The position numbers and the translations under genes were made by a program. This document shows positions 18,246 through 26,704 of a stretch of 64,000 nucleotides of DNA, piece after piece (the stretch's first letter is position 1; every line of letters begins with the position of its first letter). Location: the NCBI GenBank assembly GCA_016188575.1, contig JACPHN010000068.1:92082-156081 (forward strand), read 5' to 3'. The DNA is from Candidatus Schekmanbacteria bacterium (GTDB lineage Bacteria; CSSED10-310; JACPHN01). A model generated the notes under the pieces. The model did no database searches. It saw nothing but the letters and a program-made list of their open reading frames with translations, and was not told where the DNA came from.

Positions 18246-18971
18246 CTACCGGTCGACCTCGTCGCCGGCTCCGCCGGCGGCCTCATCGGGCTCCGATTCC
18301 GCCTCGTCGCCGCGACCTTCGGCCGATTCGTGAGCCCGCCCGGGTTTCCCAGCCGCGTCTGATTGCTCGTCTGCCGCCGCCGGTTCACACGCCGCCTCGT
18401 CCGTCATGTTGAGCTGCAGGGTCACCATCGTGCCATCCTTGAGCACAACTTCCTGCAGCCCGAGCAGCGCCGGCGAGGTATAGGCGACGCGGCAGTCGGG
18501 AAGCAGGATCGGAACGACGTGGCCTCCGCCTCCAGGTGCCGGACCGGAGCCGGCACCGCCACCGGTCGCCGCGGCGCGCGCCCGTTCGCGTTGTCGCCGC
18601 GCGGCCGCGAGCTCCGGGGCAGACTTCTCCACCTGCTCCTGGAGGGCAGCGCCGGTCTCGGGCGGCACCCCGCTGTTGTGATTGGCCTGGCATTGCACGG
18701 GCTGCACCACCGCCCCTTCCGCTGGCATTGCGTGGGCGTGCTGATACGTGTGCGGGGGCGTCCCGTGCGTGTGTTCCTCATCGCCGCCGACCTCAGGGTG
18801 CGCTCCCTGCGAAGCGTTGCAGTGGTACTCCCCCGTCTTCTTATCGAAGTGCCCGAAGTGCCCATCGATTCCGCCTCCGTGCCCCCACGCGAGCGCGGCG
18901 AGCAGCAGCGCGGATGCGCCACCGGCCCCACTCAGCGCCCGCACGAAGGTCCGGGTCCACTCGCTGACCAT
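18246..18971 (-). CDS. Exported protein with GHFDKKTGEYHC motif
   Basis: A 241-residue protein with an N-terminal signal peptide (hydrophobic ALSGAGGASALLLAALAWG). The mature start has GHFGHFDKKTGEYHCN, resembling the GGHxxxKTGxYHCH motif of small secreted proteins of unknown function. The middle is helical and rich in Glu/Arg/Ala. A segment CRVAYTSPALLGLQEVVLK follows, then a low-complexity acidic tail. It starts four bases after gatB ends, so it is co-transcribed. I can assign no biochemical role. Confidence 0.6.
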   Translation of the reverse strand: MVSEWTRTFVRALSGAGGASALLLAALAWGHGGGIDGHFGHFDKKTGEYHCNASQGAHPEVGGDEEHTHGTPPHTYQHAHAMPAEGAVVQPVQCQANHNSGVPPETGAALQEQVEKSAPELAAARRQRERARAAATGGGAGSGPAPGGGGHVVPILLPDCRVAYTSPALLGLQEVVLKDGTMVTLQLNMTDEAACEPAAADEQSDAAGKPGRAHESAEGRGDEAESEPDEAAGGAGDEVDR

Positions 18972-18975
18972 GCTC

Positions 18976-20418
18976 CTACCCTCCCAGCGCGGAACGTAAG
19001 AGCTGCTGCGCGACCTTCGGGTCCGCCTGGCCCTTACTCCGCTGCATGACCTGCCCCATGAGGAATCCGAAGGCGCGCTCCTTGCCGGCCCGGAAGTCGG
19101 CCACCGGCCCCGGGTTAGCCGCGATGACGCCGGCGATCATACCTGCCAGCGTGGAGACATCGCCGATGCGCTCGATGCCGCGCGCGCGGATGACGGCGCC
19201 GGCGTCCTTGCCTTCCGCCCACATGGCTGCATAAACCTCGCGGCCCTGCGGTCCGGTAATGGCGCCGCTACTGATGCGCTGCAGCAGCTCCGCCGTCTGC
19301 GCCGCACGCACCGGCGCCTGGCCTGCCGTCAGGCCGCGGTTGTTGAGCTCTCGCAAGAGCTCGCTCTGCACCCAGTTGGCGGCCTGCTTGCCGTCGCCCG
19401 TAGCCCGGACGACCTCCTCGAAATAGTCGGCAAGCTCTCGCTGGCTCGTCAGGAGCTCGGCATCGGCCTCGCTCACCCCGAACGCCGCCACGAACCGCGC
19501 CCGGCGCGCCGCCGGGAGCTCGGTCAGCGCGCTCGCCACCCGCGCGACGAGCGCCGGCGGCACCAGCAGCGGACGCAGGTCCGGTTCGGGGAAATACCGG
19601 TAATCGTGCGCGTCCTCCTTGCTGCGCTGACTGTAGGTGACGCGCCGCTCCGCGTCATACCCGCGCGTTTCCTGAATGACCCGCTCGCCCCGGTCGAGAA
19701 CGCCTCGCTGACGCTCGATCTCGTATTCCAGCGCCTGCTCGAGAAAGCGAAACGAATTCAGATTCTTGATCTCGGTGCGCGTCCCGCAGAGGCGATCCCG
19801 CGGCGTCCCCAGCGAGACGTTGGCGTCGCAGCGCAAGCTGCCTTCCTCCATCACCCCGTCACACACCCCCACGTGCACGAGAATCTCGCGGAGACTCTGC
19901 AGGTAGGTTTTCGCCTCCTGCGGGCTGGACAGGTCCGGAGCGCTGACGATCTCGAGCAGTGGGGTGCCGCAGCGGTTGAGGTCGACCTGGCTGTATCGCC
20001 CGTCGCCCTCGGGGTGCAGGAGCTTGCCGGCGTCCTCTTCCATGTGCGCGCGGATGATGCCGATCTCCTTGTGCGTGCCGCCCGCCGCGCCGATGACCAT
20101 CTTGCCGTTGACCGCAAGCGGGTACAGATATTGCGAAATCTGGTACCCCTTGGGCAAATCGGGATAGAAGTAGTTCTTGCGCTCAAATACGCTGCGCTCA
20201 CGGATCTCGCACCCGAGCGCCAGACCGGCGAGAACCGCCAGGCGCACCGCCTCGCCGTTGAGCACCGGCAAGGCACCGGGGAGACCCAGGCAGACCGGGC
20301 AGGTATTGGCATTCGGCTCGTCGCCGAACCGTGTGGAGCACGAGCAAAACAGCTTGCTGCGGGTGCGAAGCTGCGCGTGACATTCCAGGCCGATGGCCAC
20401 GACGTACTGAGCGCTCAT
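18976..20418 (-). CDS. gatB: Asp-tRNA(Asn)/Glu-tRNA(Gln) amidotransferase subunit B
   Basis: 480 residues, normal length for GatB. Conserved opening YVVAIGLECHAQL, a zinc-type cysteine cluster in FCSCSTRFGDEPNANTCPVC, then LPKGYQISQYLYPL and the EDAGKLLH and DLNRCGTPLLEIVS segments. The C-terminal YqeY-like tRNA-binding tail ends in GFLMGQVMQRSKGQADPKV. GatB phosphorylates Glu/Asp-tRNA and receives ammonia from GatA, so Gln-tRNA and/or Asn-tRNA are made by transamidation in this organism. The start overlaps the gatA stop by ATGA. Confidence 0.97.
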   Translation of the reverse strand: MSAQYVVAIGLECHAQLRTRSKLFCSCSTRFGDEPNANTCPVCLGLPGALPVLNGEAVRLAVLAGLALGCEIRERSVFERKNYFYPDLPKGYQISQYLYPLAVNGKMVIGAAGGTHKEIGIIRAHMEEDAGKLLHPEGDGRYSQVDLNRCGTPLLEIVSAPDLSSPQEAKTYLQSLREILVHVGVCDGVMEEGSLRCDANVSLGTPRDRLCGTRTEIKNLNSFRFLEQALEYEIERQRGVLDRGERVIQETRGYDAERRVTYSQRSKEDAHDYRYFPEPDLRPLLVPPALVARVASALTELPAARRARFVAAFGVSEADAELLTSQRELADYFEEVVRATGDGKQAANWVQSELLRELNNRGLTAGQAPVRAAQTAELLQRISSGAITGPQGREVYAAMWAEGKDAGAVIRARGIERIGDVSTLAGMIAGVIAANPGPVADFRAGKERAFGFLMGQVMQRSKGQADPKVAQQLLRSALGG

Positions 20419-21941
20419 GCGACCACCTCGGCGCGAGGGAAAACAGGCGTCAGCGGCGGGTAGGCGTGCGCCTCCAGTGCGGCAGCGACGCGCAGTATTG
20501 TCGCCTCGTCGAAGTGCCTGCCCATGAGCTGCAGGCCGATCGGCAGACCGGCGCGGTCCGTACCGCCGGGGAGGCTCAGCGCGGGGATGCCGGCGAGGTT
20601 GGCGCCGGTGGTGTAGATGTCACCGAGGTACATGCTGAGCGGGTCGGCGGTTTTCTCGCCGATGCGAAAGGCGGTTGTCGGCATGGTTGGCCCGAGTACC
20701 AGGTCGACGGTCTGCAGCACGGCTTCGAGCTCGGCGCGGATTTTGGCGCGCACGCGCTGCGCCTGGCCGTAGTAGGCGTCGTAGTAGCCGGCGGAGAGCA
20801 CGAAGGTGCCGAGGATGATGCGGCGTTTGACCTCGGGGCCAAAGCCCTCACCCCGGGAGCCGGCGAAGAGCTCGGCCAGCGAGCTGGGGGGGGCGCCAGT
20901 GGGCGCGGAGCCGGGAGGCCACGCCGCTGCCGCGCCCGCCGATCCGGCGCGGTGCCCGTAGCGGACGCCGTCGAAGCGCGCCAGGTTGCTCGAAGCCTCC
21001 GCCGTGGCGATGACGTAGTAGGCCGCCACGGCGTGCCGGGACATGGGGAGGCTGACCTCGCGGACCGTGGCGCCGAGCCGTTCCAGGTGCTGCGCGGCCT
21101 CGGTCACGCGGTCGCCCACGGAGGCGTCGAGGCCGGCGCCGAAGTACTCGCGGGGGAGGCCGATGCGCACGCCGTCCAGCCGTTCGCGAACGCCGCGTGC
21201 GGCGGCCGCGGAGTAGTCGGCGAGCTCGACTCGCGCACTCGTGGCGTCACGGGGATCGTGCCCCGCGATCGCGCCGAACAACAGCGCCGCGTCGGCGACC
21301 GAGCGCGCCAGGGGGCCGATCTGGTCGAGCGACGAGGCGAACGCCACGAGCCCATAGCGCGACACGCGACCATAAGTGGGCTTCAACCCCACGACGCCGC
21401 AGCAGGCGGCGGGCTGGCGGATCGATCCCCCGGTATCTGACCCGAGAGCAAGCTGCGCGCTTCCGGCGGCGACCGCGGAGGCGCTGCCTCCGGAGCTGCC
21501 GCCGGTGACGTGAGCAAGACTGAATGGGTTTCGCGACGGCCCCCAGGCCGAGTTTTCCGTAGAGGAGCCCATGGCGAATTCGTCGAGGTTGGTCTTGCCG
21601 GTGATGACCGCACCGGCGGCCTTGACGCGGGAAACGACGGCAGCCTCGTAGGGGGAACGGTAGTTGGCGAGGATCTTGGATCCGCATGTCGTGGGGCCGT
21701 CGACATCGGCGATGTTGTCCTTGATCGCCAGGCACAAACCCGCGAGCGCACCCGCGCGGGGTCGCCCGGCAGCCGCCGCCGCGCGCTCGAAATCGACGCG
21801 GCGGTAGGCGCGGATGTGCGGCTCGACGAGGTCATGGCGGGCGCGGGCTCCAGCGAGCAGCTCGGCGGGCGCGAGCTCCGCGCGGGCGATCGCCGCCCTG
21901 GCCTCTACCGCGGTAAGCTCATGCAGCTCAGGCACGATCAC
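20415..21941 (-). CDS. gatA: Asp-tRNA(Asn)/Glu-tRNA(Gln) amidotransferase subunit A
   Basis: About 508 residues from GTG 21941 (GTG 21935 is also possible), overlapping gatC by some 8-14 bases. The open frame extends further upstream, but that part is gatC antiframe. The amidase-signature triad is visible with correct spacing: Lys74 in AIKDNIADVDG, cis-Ser149 in VTGGSSGGS and nucleophile Ser173 in SDTGGSIRQPA. GatA hydrolyses glutamine and channels ammonia to GatB. An Ala/Pro-rich insertion near residues 330-345 (GSAGAAAAWPPGSAP) is unusual but sits in a variable loop. Confidence 0.96.
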   Translation of the reverse strand: MIVPELHELTAVEARAAIARAELAPAELLAGARARHDLVEPHIRAYRRVDFERAAAAAGRPRAGALAGLCLAIKDNIADVDGPTTCGSKILANYRSPYEAAVVSRVKAAGAVITGKTNLDEFAMGSSTENSAWGPSRNPFSLAHVTGGSSGGSASAVAAGSAQLALGSDTGGSIRQPAACCGVVGLKPTYGRVSRYGLVAFASSLDQIGPLARSVADAALLFGAIAGHDPRDATSARVELADYSAAAARGVRERLDGVRIGLPREYFGAGLDASVGDRVTEAAQHLERLGATVREVSLPMSRHAVAAYYVIATAEASSNLARFDGVRYGHRAGSAGAAAAWPPGSAPTGAPPSSLAELFAGSRGEGFGPEVKRRIILGTFVLSAGYYDAYYGQAQRVRAKIRAELEAVLQTVDLVLGPTMPTTAFRIGEKTADPLSMYLGDIYTTGANLAGIPALSLPGGTDRAGLPIGLQLMGRHFDEATILRVAAALEAHAYPPLTPVFPRAEVVA

Positions 21942-22236
21942 CGTCCCCCCGGCTCTCCGCAGCCCCAAAAACCGCCGGCACCAGGAAGAAGCGGCCATCC
22001 GTGTGCGGTGCGTGCTCCAGCAGGCGCGCCCCCTCGCTCTGGACTGCCTCGTCGGCCCGCCATTCCGGTTCGGGAGCGCCGCGAAGCGCCTCATCGAAAC
22101 TGTTGGCGACATCGGCCTCGCGCAACTGCTGGACGTAAGCGACAATCCGCTCGAGCTGAGCGCTCATTTCCCGTTGCTCCGCGGGCGTCAGCGTCAGACA
22201 CGCAAGCCGCGCCACCTGATCCACCGAAAGCTCCAT
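21928..22236 (-). CDS. gatC: Asp-tRNA(Asn)/Glu-tRNA(Gln) amidotransferase subunit C
   Basis: 102 residues, typical size. The start MELSVDQVARLACLTLTPAE and the helix EMSAQLERIVAYVQQL match GatC, the small clamp that wraps around GatA and GatB. The C-terminal EGARLLEHAPHTDGRFFLVP is the conserved ending. It begins four bases after the HAD gene stop, so it is in the same run as glmM. Confidence 0.95.
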   Translation of the reverse strand: MELSVDQVARLACLTLTPAEQREMSAQLERIVAYVQQLREADVANSFDEALRGAPEPEWRADEAVQSEGARLLEHAPHTDGRFFLVPAVFGAAESRGDGDRA

Positions 22237-22240
22237 TCTG

Positions 22241-22963
22241 CTACCCTATGATGATCTCGTAATCCCGGCGAAGAATATCGACCAACTCCCAGAAGTCGGC
22301 GATCGTGTGGTCCGGAATGGTTCTGCCGTGCGCGGCAAGCTCCTTGCCGCCGCGGCGCACAAGAACAGTAGTCATGCCTTCGTCTTTCGCCGGATCGATA
22401 TCGTTGACCGGACTGTTGCCTACATACATGCACTCACCGCCCGCCAGGCCAAGCGCCGTGTGAACCTTGTGATAAAGTTTTGGGTTGGGCTTGCTGATTC
22501 CCATCTGGTCGGTGATGAATATGGCTTCCGGATCAAAGTACGGCAGCACGTGAAGGCGCACGAGCTTTTCCGCCTGTTTGTGTTTCAACCCGGCGGTGAT
22601 GATCCCGAGCCGCCTGCCGCTCGCGTGGAGCCGGGGAAGCACCTCGGCAACGTCCGGGAACGGGCGGAGCCTGCTCATTTTCGTGTCGTGATAGGCGGCC
22701 ACGCCGGCGGCGACGACCACGGCCTCGTTGCGGCCGGCGTACGCCTGGTGTCCGAGCCTGCGCAGCAGCATCTCAAAGTGGTGAGGATAATTCGAGCCGA
22801 ACTCGGCGACAATCTCGCGCAGCTCGCGATAGCACTCCTCGCTACCGGCGCGCAGCCCAGCGCCGATCATGGCGGTGATGCTGGCGAGCCGGGCCTCGTG
22901 CGTGAGCTCGCTGGTCGAAAACAGGGTGTCGTCGATGTCGAAGAGAATCGCCCGCAACATCAT
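22241..22963 (-). CDS. HAD-superfamily hydrolase (subfamily IA, TIGR02253-like)
   Basis: 240 residues from ATG 22963, which overlaps the glmM stop (ATGATG; a second ATG at 22960 is equally possible). HAD motif I is FDIDDTL with nucleophile Asp9 and acid Asp11. Motif II is IITAG. Motif III is the Lys in ISKPNPKLY. Motif IV is VGNSPVNDI, with Asn where most members have Asp (VGDS). A four-helix cap follows motif I. It probably dephosphorylates a small phosphorylated metabolite; its place directly after glmM suggests a sugar phosphate, but that is inference. Confidence 0.8.
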   Translation of the reverse strand: MMLRAILFDIDDTLFSTSELTHEARLASITAMIGAGLRAGSEECYRELREIVAEFGSNYPHHFEMLLRRLGHQAYAGRNEAVVVAAGVAAYHDTKMSRLRPFPDVAEVLPRLHASGRRLGIITAGLKHKQAEKLVRLHVLPYFDPEAIFITDQMGISKPNPKLYHKVHTALGLAGGECMYVGNSPVNDIDPAKDEGMTTVLVRRGGKELAAHGRTIPDHTIADFWELVDILRRDYEIIIG

Positions 22964-24378
22964 TCGCTCGCTCGCGTCTCCGCCGCCGTCGCGTCGCCTA
23001 GCGCTGCCTTGACCACTGCCGCGAGGTGATCGCCGATCTCGGCGACGAGGTCCGCGTCGGCGCCCTCGACCATGACCCGGGCCAGCGGCTGAGTGCCGGA
23101 AAAACGCACGACGACGCGGCCGATACCGGACAGCCGGCGCTCGGCGTCGGCAATTTCCGCGGCCACCTCCGGCAGCTCCGCGAGCGCGATCTTGCGGGCG
23201 ACGGCCACGTTGCGGATCACCTGCGGCACCTTTGGAACGTCCTGCACGAGCTCGCGCAGGGAGCGGCCTCCCGCGGCGCGCATGGCCGCGCACACCGCGA
23301 GCGTCGTGACAATGCCATCTCCGGCAATACTGAGCGCCGGGACGAGGATGTGGCCGGAGGGCTCGCCGCCGAGCCGCGCTCCGGTCTGGTCCATCAGCTC
23401 CTTGACGTAGCGGTCCCCGACGTCCGCGCGCAGCAGGCGAATCCGCCGCTGCTTCAACGCGAGCTCGAGGCCGAAGTTCGACATGGTTGTCCCGACGACG
23501 ATGGGCGGATCGAGCTCTCCTGCTGCCGCGAGTCGTCCCGCCAGCAGCGCAAGAACGTGGTCACCGTCCACGATTTCCCCATCGGCCGCGGCGAATATCG
23601 CGCGATCCGCGTCACCGTCAAACGCGACGCCGAGCGCCGCCCGCTCACGCACGACCGTAGCGGCCATCTGCTCCGGGTGGAGCGCGCCGCACGCAGCGTT
23701 GATGTTGGCGCCGTCGGGGGCGGCGTTGAGCACGATCGGCGTGGCGCCGAGGCGCGCAAACACCTCCGCCGCAACCTCGCTCGCCGCGCCGTTGGCACAA
23801 TCCACGACGATGCGCAGGCCGTCGAGGCGGCCGTCACCCGCAACCACGGTCACGAGCTCAGCGACGTACTCGGCAGCATATTGGTCAGAACGGGCGATTC
23901 TTCCGGGCGCTGACCCGCCTTCCACGATGGTGGCGCCACCAGTCTGCGCCATCAGCTCTTCCACGCGCGCCTCGTCTTCGTCCGACAGCTTCGTGCCGCT
24001 GGCGCCAAAGACCTTGAGCCCGTTGTCGTCCGCGGGGTTGTGCGATGCGGACACGACGACGCCCATCGTCGCGCCGAACCGGCGAACGAGATACGCCACG
24101 GCCGGCGTCGGCAGCAGGCCCGCCAGCCCTACGTCGCCACCGCTGCTCGCGAAGCCCGCCGCCACCGCTGCTTCCAGCATGTCGCCCGAGGCGCGACCGT
24201 CCTTCGCGATGATGAGCAGTGGTGCCGCTTCGCCGGCCGCACCGTCGCCGCGCTCGCGCGCCAGACGCGCCAGTGCCCTTCCGAGCGCCAAGGCCGTGTC
24301 CGGGGTCATCGGCGGCACGTTTGCCTTGCCGCGGATGCCATCCGTTCCGAACAGCTTCCGTTCTCCGGCTACCACCAC
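22960..24378 (-). CDS. glmM: Phosphoglucosamine mutase
   Basis: 472 residues if translation starts at GTG 24378. That start follows gggaggt (about 24387-24393) at normal spacing and places KLFGTDGIRGKAN at residues 8-20. The ATG at 24456 would add 26 atypical residues. The phosphoserine loop SASHNP has Ser112. The Mg2+ loop DGDADRAIF and sugar loop GGEPSGHI follow, with a C-terminal phosphate-binding VRFSGTQPLARVMVEG. GlmM converts glucosamine-6-phosphate to glucosamine-1-phosphate for UDP-GlcNAc, peptidoglycan and LPS. It heads the run glmM-HAD-gatCAB. Confidence 0.95.
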   Translation of the reverse strand: MVVAGERKLFGTDGIRGKANVPPMTPDTALALGRALARLARERGDGAAGEAAPLLIIAKDGRASGDMLEAAVAAGFASSGGDVGLAGLLPTPAVAYLVRRFGATMGVVVSASHNPADDNGLKVFGASGTKLSDEDEARVEELMAQTGGATIVEGGSAPGRIARSDQYAAEYVAELVTVVAGDGRLDGLRIVVDCANGAASEVAAEVFARLGATPIVLNAAPDGANINAACGALHPEQMAATVVRERAALGVAFDGDADRAIFAAADGEIVDGDHVLALLAGRLAAAGELDPPIVVGTTMSNFGLELALKQRRIRLLRADVGDRYVKELMDQTGARLGGEPSGHILVPALSIAGDGIVTTLAVCAAMRAAGGRSLRELVQDVPKVPQVIRNVAVARKIALAELPEVAAEIADAERRLSGIGRVVVRFSGTQPLARVMVEGADADLVAEIGDHLAAVVKAALGDATAAETRASE

Positions 24379-24498
24379 CGCAAGCACCTCCCGTCGATCC
24401 TGCGACCCTCTCGTCTCCGCCGCGGCCGTCACCCGCGGCGCGGAGAAACCTACCACCGCGCCGCGGGCGCCGCAATGGAGCCGACGCCATCCGGATCG

Positions 24499-26319
24499 CT
24501 AGCGGAACAGCACCTCGTCCAGACAGCTCGTGTCCCCGGACCGTATGGACTTGCCTGCCGCGACCGTGGCGGGCAGAACCTGAGCGCAGTAGAAGCGCAC
24601 GTTGGCCACCTTCCCGCGATAAAAGCCCAGATCATCGCCGGCCGCACCCGCGGCCATGGCTTCTTGCGCCACGACGGCCTGCCGCAGCGCCTGCATGCCC
24701 AGCTCGACACCACCGAACTGATTCAGAAACGGCGTGGCATGGACCATGGCCGCGGCAATTTCACCCTTCATCGCGAGCCCACCGAGGTGCATCGCCGACG
24801 CGCCCAGATTGTCCCTGGCCTTTTCGAGCTCGCTGACCTCGGTTTCCAGCCCCCCGAGCGCCCTGGCCTTGGAGAGCAGCTCGGTACAGCCCCCGAGCCA
24901 TGCCCGCAGCAGAGCGCCGCCGCCCTGCTGCAGCTTGCGGCCGAGCAGATCCATGGCCTGAATGCCGTTGGTGCCTTCGTATATGGAAGCGATCTTGGCG
25001 TCGCGAACGTACTGCTCGACGGGGAACTCCTGCATGTACCCATAGCCCCCGTAGGTCTGCAGCGCCAGCACCGTGCTCTCGAAGCCGCGGTCGGAGCAGT
25101 ACGCCTTGCAAATCGGGGTCAGCAGCTCAGCGATTCCGAGCTGCTGCTCGGCGACTGCCTTGTCGGCTGCGCTCTCGGCGACGTCGAAGCGCAGGGCCGT
25201 GCTGTAGAGCAGCGAGCGCATGGCCTCGACGTGCACCTTCTGCCACATCAGCATGCGGCGGACGTCCGGGTGGCGCACGATGGGCACACGTTCGGCGGTC
25301 GCGTCGCGCATTTTCTCGACGGGAACGCCCTGGATGCGCTCCTTGGCATAGGCCACCGCGCTATTGTAGGCGGCCGCCGAGGCCGCGAGCCCCTGGATGC
25401 CGACCCCCAGCCGCGCTTCGTTCATCATCTGAAACATGATCCTCATCCCGTCGAATTCATTTCCGAGCAGGTAGCCGAGGCACCTCTTGCCGTCGCCGAG
25501 GACCAGCGTGCAGGTGGCGCTGCCGTGGATTCCCATCTTCTCTTCGACGCGCGTCACAAACGCGCCATTACGCTCGCCAAGCGCGCCCGAACCGTCGAAA
25601 AGGAACTTGGGCACCATGAAGATGGACAGTCCCTTGGTCCCGGGAGCGGCCGCGGGGGTGCGCGCGAGCACGAGGTGAATGATGTTCTCCGTCAGGTCGT
25701 GGTCGCCGGCGGTGATGAAGACCTTCTCGCCCTCCAGCTCGTAGACGCCGGCCGCGGCGGTGGGCAAGGCGCGCGCGCGGTTGTCGCCGACCGAGGATCC
25801 CGCGCCGGCTTCGGTCAAGCACATGGTACCGCCCCAGTCGCCGCCGTACAGCTTCTCCACCGCCGCCCGGCGCAGGTGCTCGGGCGCGAACTGAGCGAGA
25901 ATATTCGCGGCGCCGCGCGCCAGCCCAACGTAGTTCTCGAACGCGACGCTGGCGCTGCTGAGCATTTCACCCACGGCCACGTTCAACGCGTACGGGAGCC
26001 CCATGCCGCCGAAATCCTCATCTGCCGCGAGCCCGACCCAGCCCCCTTCGGCCAGAGTATCCCACGCCTTCTTGTAGCCGGGAGGAGTGGTGACGTTTCC
26101 GGCGCCGTCGAACCGGCAGCCGGCGCGGTCGCCAGGAGCATTGATGGGCGCGATCACTTCGCGCGCGATCTGCTCGGCTCCGGTCAGGATCGAGTCAACC
26201 GTCTCGGCGTCGAGGTGAGCGTGCCGTGGGTGCATCCGCAAAGTCTCCACGATGCGAAGTTGCTCGTTCAGCACGAACCGAATGTCTCTGAGGTCGACGG
26301 AATAGTCTGTGGCACTCAT
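24499..26319 (-). CDS. Acyl-CoA dehydrogenase, DmdC-like (about 600 residues)
   Basis: 606 residues from ATG 26319; the open frame runs much farther upstream, antisense to ddl. The longer-than-usual length, the N-terminal DIRFVLNEQLRI helix and the C-terminal extra helical domain fit the 3-methylmercaptopropionyl-CoA dehydrogenase (DmdC) type of FAD-dependent enzymes. Motifs include MCLTEAGAGSSVGDNRARA (FAD/substrate), EGEKVFITAGDHDLTENI, QTYGGYGYMQEFPVEQY and YEGTNGIQAMDLLGRKL. It oxidises the alpha-beta bond of an acyl-CoA; whether the substrate is a DMSP derivative or a fatty/aromatic acyl-CoA cannot be read. It stands alone. Confidence 0.88.
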   Translation of the reverse strand: MSATDYSVDLRDIRFVLNEQLRIVETLRMHPRHAHLDAETVDSILTGAEQIAREVIAPINAPGDRAGCRFDGAGNVTTPPGYKKAWDTLAEGGWVGLAADEDFGGMGLPYALNVAVGEMLSSASVAFENYVGLARGAANILAQFAPEHLRRAAVEKLYGGDWGGTMCLTEAGAGSSVGDNRARALPTAAAGVYELEGEKVFITAGDHDLTENIIHLVLARTPAAAPGTKGLSIFMVPKFLFDGSGALGERNGAFVTRVEEKMGIHGSATCTLVLGDGKRCLGYLLGNEFDGMRIMFQMMNEARLGVGIQGLAASAAAYNSAVAYAKERIQGVPVEKMRDATAERVPIVRHPDVRRMLMWQKVHVEAMRSLLYSTALRFDVAESAADKAVAEQQLGIAELLTPICKAYCSDRGFESTVLALQTYGGYGYMQEFPVEQYVRDAKIASIYEGTNGIQAMDLLGRKLQQGGGALLRAWLGGCTELLSKARALGGLETEVSELEKARDNLGASAMHLGGLAMKGEIAAAMVHATPFLNQFGGVELGMQALRQAVVAQEAMAAGAAGDDLGFYRGKVANVRFYCAQVLPATVAAGKSIRSGDTSCLDEVLFR

Positions 26320-26704
26320 TAGCGATTCTCCGCTGTTGGACCTGCTAGGGAGGCGCAGCTTGCCCGGCGAGCGGTCCAGTTTCTCGCGAGGCTTGGGCCG
26401 TGAGAGGGTGCCGTGGTACGCGCTGCCGCGAATACCTGAATCCACCGCCGTAAGGACCCGCAACGAAATAACTGTTGCATTCGGCCGGCTGCGAAGGCCG
26501 CCGGCTTCGTCTCTCCTCCTCACCGTATCGCTCCATTGATACGCTTCGTCGTCGTTCCTCGCCAGCGGCCTTCTCGCTCGGTCTCGGTGCTTGACACAGT
26601 TAGTGGGAGGTCTTCGTGCTGCGCTTTCCGCGCAGCTTCTAGTCGAACCGGCGGTGGTTTCGGGAATAGATTGCGGCCTTGGCATGAGCGCGCCATCCGT
26701 CATT
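26320..26704. other. Intergenic region between ddl and the acyl-CoA dehydrogenase, with repeat remnant
   Basis: 385 bases without a supported gene. 26605-26675 carries ggaggtcttcgtgctgcgct, ttccgcgcagc and aaccggcggtgg. This aligns with the right half of the repeat at 32680-32742, so it is a degenerate copy of the same family. The promoter of the acyl-CoA dehydrogenase gene should lie at the left end. Confidence 0.55.

Noticed and set aside
24040..26322. A very long open frame (about 760 codons) on the plus strand
   Set aside because: It is antisense to glmM and the acyl-CoA dehydrogenase, both of which have clear family motifs; the product is low-complexity His/Arg/Gly-rich, typical of GC-rich antisense frames.
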